Assembly: GCA_031267435.1 (NCBI GenBank)
Contig: JAIRZB010000076.1
Span: 1-23,994 of the forward strand
Direction of reading: 5' to 3'
Length of the DNA: 23,994 bases
From: Puniceicoccales bacterium
Lineage (GTDB): Bacteria > Verrucomicrobiota > Verrucomicrobiia > Opitutales > LL51
A program made the translations under genes and the position numbers. Shown in pieces: positions 21,676 through 23,994 of this stretch. The notes beneath the pieces were generated by a model, which saw only the letters and a program-made list of their open reading frames with translations, was not told where the DNA came from and did no database searches. Position 1 is the stretch's first letter; every line of letters begins with the position of its first letter.

Positions 21676-23829
21676 CTAAAAGTATGATTTGAAAATTTCA
21701 GAGGTGAACAGAATTTCCCGTTCCAGGATAATTTCGTATTTTTTAAAAACTTCTTGGCGGGTCAAGTTGATAAGCCGTTTGACGTCATCGGCCGTTGCAT
21801 GGCCGGTTGCGTTAACGATAAAATTAGCATGTTTTGGAGAAATTTGGGCTCCGCCGATTTGGATGCCTTTCAGGCCTGCCTGATCGATTAGTGCTCCCGC
21901 GGAGCAAGTTTGTGGATTTTTAAAAATGCTGCCGATATTGGGTTCTTGGGGTTGATTTTCTTGACGCCATAGTGTTTTTTGATGAATTTTTTCTAAAAGA
22001 ATTTCCGATGCTTCCTTTTCCGCAAACTGAAATTTTGCTCCCAGGATGATACCGTTACGAAAACCTTTCCGATAGGTAAAAGAAATTTGAGGTTTGTGAA
22101 TTATCTGGCAATTTCCTGCGAGATCTATCACCTCGATGGATATGAGTTTATCTGAAATCGTTTGCTGATGCGTCCCTGCATTCATGTATAGTGCACCACC
22201 AATTGTTCCCGGAATTCCGGCCAATTCTTCGCACCCCTGGAGTCCAAGATTGGCAATTCGTTTACAGAAAAGCGGTAAAGAAAAATTTGCTGAAATTTCA
22301 ATCCAATCTTCCTTTTGTGTGAAAATTTGAGGCATTTTTTTTAGCGAAATTAGAACGTTGCATAGGTCATCAACCAAAAGATTTGACCCGTGGCCGATAA
22401 TTATAAAAGGAATTTTCGTTTCTATAAGTTTTTTGAAAATGGTAACAAGGCTTTCAGTGCTTTCCGGTTCGATCAGGAACGGGATGGATCCGTCAATGCG
22501 GAATGTATTGTATTTTTTAATGGAAATATTTTCGGAAAATGCAATGCTTTGCGCCATTAAAAAAGTCTTTAGCAATTGAATTTGTTGCTTAAAAATCCAC
22601 CTTTGTGCTTGGTAAAAAATGTCGCCGGCTCCAATGAATATAATTTTATTGGGAAATTTATTTGAAACTCGCAATTTATTACCATTTTCTTCGATGGTGA
22701 AGTCGTTTAAAGATGTAATAAAATTGGGCCGATTATTTTCAGGAAAATAATTCAAAATTGTTTCCGTTGTGCCCCCGGTTAGAAATTTTTCGCCGGCTGG
22801 ATATACGGGGAAAATGGTGCAATTCTTTTCAGTGAAAACTTTTGCAAAATCTTGGGCATATTGTTGCGTGCGCGTGTAACGGTGCGGCTGAAAAACGAAG
22901 GCAATTTCTTTCTCTTTTTCTTCAAAATGAATAATACACTGGTTGACTTCCGTCGGATGGTGAGCATAGTCCGCCAAAATTTCCACAGGTTGCTCAAAAT
23001 AAAGTGTGCCCAAGGATTGATTGCGGCGGAATAGGGAAGAAAATTCAGAAGGTATATGAATTTCAGGAACATCGTTTTTCAATAGCCCAAGAACGCATTG
23101 CAATGTGGATAAATTTTTATCAAAGGCTAATGCCCATTGGGTAGTTTTTACTTTTATAATTTTTGCCGTGGTATTGGAGTTTTTTATAATATTTTCCAAT
23201 CGGGTATCCCAATCGGGAGCAATAATGGTATGGCGTGTATTTTTAAAAAGTTTCTCAAATGCTAAATCTAACTTTTCAACGCTACCGTATTGGACCAGAT
23301 GGTCGTCTTCCAAATTTAATACCACCGTCATATGTGGTGAAAAATGTTCAATCGTGTGGTCGCTTTCATCTACTTCGCAAATAAGAAATTTGTTTTCCAA
23401 TGCATACTTTGCCGGTAATTTTTCTTCGCTCTGAAAAAATCCACCTAAAATATAATCACAATGCGGAAAACAATCGATGAGCATGCCCGTCACTGTCGTC
23501 TTGCCATGGGAACCAGCTACGGCAATCATCTTCTTTTTTTTGCAAAATTGTGCCAAAAACTCGCCGCGAAGGCTCGTTTCAATGCCTCGTTTTTTCGCTT
23601 CCATTAGCCATGGATGATCGTTTTGGATCGCGCTAGAGTAAATAATACAGTCGATATTTTCTGGGAAAGATTCACAAATAATAATGTTTTGTCGCTCAAA
23701 AAAATGCTCTAAAAAAGTTGGTAGAGCGTCGTCATAACCGTAAATATTGTAATTTTGCTGACGTAAATAAAGCGAAAGAGGTGCCATTCCCATACCTCCT
23801 ACGCCGATCAGTAAAAATTGTTTTTCCAT
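21676..23829 (-). CDS. murC-murB: MurC-MurB fusion: UDP-MurNAc-L-alanine ligase / UDP-MurNAc dehydrogenase
   Basis: The 717-residue bifunctional enzyme serves early peptidoglycan synthesis in the cytoplasm. Residues 1-412 are MurC: nucleotide fold GVGGMGMAPLS (9-19), ATP loop GSHGKTT (106-112), EVDESD, DYAHHPTE (287-294) and QPHRYTRT (314-321). Residues about 425-717 are MurB: FAD-binding IGHGSNLLV (478-486) and GIPGTIGGALYMNAG, active-site arginine in YRKG (586-589), catalytic serine 634 in GSIFKNP, and a terminal glutamate in LEREI. MurB makes UDP-MurNAc, the MurC substrate, so the fusion joins consecutive steps. MurC's middle domain lacks roughly 50 residues before DYAHHPTE, including the usual HN motif. 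AAAGGAAT is about 10 bases before ATG 23829. Confidence 0.95.
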   Translation of the reverse strand: MEKQFLLIGVGGMGMAPLSLYLRQQNYNIYGYDDALPTFLEHFFERQNIIICESFPENIDCIIYSSAIQNDHPWLMEAKKRGIETSLRGEFLAQFCKKKKMIAVAGSHGKTTVTGMLIDCFPHCDYILGGFFQSEEKLPAKYALENKFLICEVDESDHTIEHFSPHMTVVLNLEDDHLVQYGSVEKLDLAFEKLFKNTRHTIIAPDWDTRLENIIKNSNTTAKIIKVKTTQWALAFDKNLSTLQCVLGLLKNDVPEIHIPSEFSSLFRRNQSLGTLYFEQPVEILADYAHHPTEVNQCIIHFEEKEKEIAFVFQPHRYTRTQQYAQDFAKVFTEKNCTIFPVYPAGEKFLTGGTTETILNYFPENNRPNFITSLNDFTIEENGNKLRVSNKFPNKIIFIGAGDIFYQAQRWIFKQQIQLLKTFLMAQSIAFSENISIKKYNTFRIDGSIPFLIEPESTESLVTIFKKLIETKIPFIIIGHGSNLLVDDLCNVLISLKKMPQIFTQKEDWIEISANFSLPLFCKRIANLGLQGCEELAGIPGTIGGALYMNAGTHQQTISDKLISIEVIDLAGNCQIIHKPQISFTYRKGFRNGIILGAKFQFAEKEASEILLEKIHQKTLWRQENQPQEPNIGSIFKNPQTCSAGALIDQAGLKGIQIGGAQISPKHANFIVNATGHATADDVKRLINLTRQEVFKKYEIILEREILFTSEIFKSYF

Positions 23830-23885
23830 TTTTGTCGATTCCTTTATCCTTCATAGGAAAAGAATTTTTGGAATAAAAAGCGAGT

Positions 23886-23891
23886 ATAATC
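23886..23891 (-). promoter_or_regulatory. Candidate -10 box for murC-murB
   Basis: On the minus strand TATACT (5 of 6 to TATAAT) lies about 57 bases before the ATG, between the repeat element and the gene. No matching -35 is seen; the region where it should be is in the edge of the GC-rich repeat. Confidence 0.3.
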
Positions 23892-23903
23892 GGCGGCCAC
23901 TAA

Positions 23904-23994
23904 CCTAAGGGCTGCGCGCCCTTAGAATCCCTGCCAGGGCAAGGGGAATCCTTCCCCTTGCAACCCCTTGCCAGGGGATCCATCCCCTGGACCT
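23904..23994 (-). repeat. GC-rich mosaic element, reverse orientation, running off the right edge
   Basis: Contains CTAAGGGC-TGCGC-GCCCTTAG (23905-23925), CAAGGGGAA-TCC-TTCCCCTTG (23940-23960) and CCAGGGGAT-CC-ATCCCCTGG (23971-23990). It is the reverse complement of 3016-3106 with about 5 differences in 91 positions by eye, and is cut by the window end. Confidence 0.92.

Noticed and set aside
23104..23112. TGTGGATAA (DnaA box TTATCCACA) inside murC-murB
   Set aside because: A single site inside coding sequence, explained by its codons; no cluster nearby.

Overview
The window looks like a chromosomal segment of an AT-rich, probably anaerobic and possibly host-associated bacterium of the PVC group, most likely Verrucomicrobiota (Opitutales-like). 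This is inference from gene content: an oxygen-sensitive class III ribonucleotide reductase, a MurC-MurB fusion, a DUF4381-BatA-BatB/C-BatD-BatE operon, a PpiD-like foldase, a pseudopilin (so a Gram-negative envelope) and a CesT-type secretion chaperone. No rRNA or marker gene settles the taxonomy. Some genes have clear AAGGAG-type ribosome sites and many have none.

Layout. 1-79: end of a GC-rich palindromic repeat. 80-243: regulatory leader with two DnaA-box matches and two tandem NrdR-box-like sites. 244-2331 (+): nrdD. 2352-3106: large mosaic of GC-rich hairpins in the gap between convergent nrdD and helicase genes. From 3123 almost everything is on the minus strand: a RecB/UvrD-like helicase, sfsA, then a tightly packed operon read right to left from 13504 to 6521 (DUF4381 protein, batA, fused batB-batC, batD, batE, rsmE). 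pheS (+, 13711-14748) diverges from that operon. Next come a basic protein and its likely type III secretion chaperone (14819-15793), a lipoprotein, a PpiD-like foldase, an orphan pseudopilin, malQ, and a murC-murB fusion. 23904-23994: another copy of the repeat.

How the genes relate. The bat operon is an envelope-stress system of two VWA proteins, TPR/SH3 proteins and BatD, with an rRNA methyltransferase as its last gene. nrdD supplies dNTPs without oxygen and appears to be controlled by NrdR and perhaps DnaA. The chaperone/basic-protein pair is the best hint of a secretion system acting on a host or other cell; no secretion apparatus gene lies here.

Most unusual. (1) The modular GC-rich palindromes, built from about ten stem types, with compensatory changes between copies and inverted copies on both sides of nrdD and of the 20.8 kb gene block. 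(2) The CesT chaperone and its partner. (3) The DnaA plus NrdR site array before nrdD. (4) The batB-batC and murC-murB fusions.
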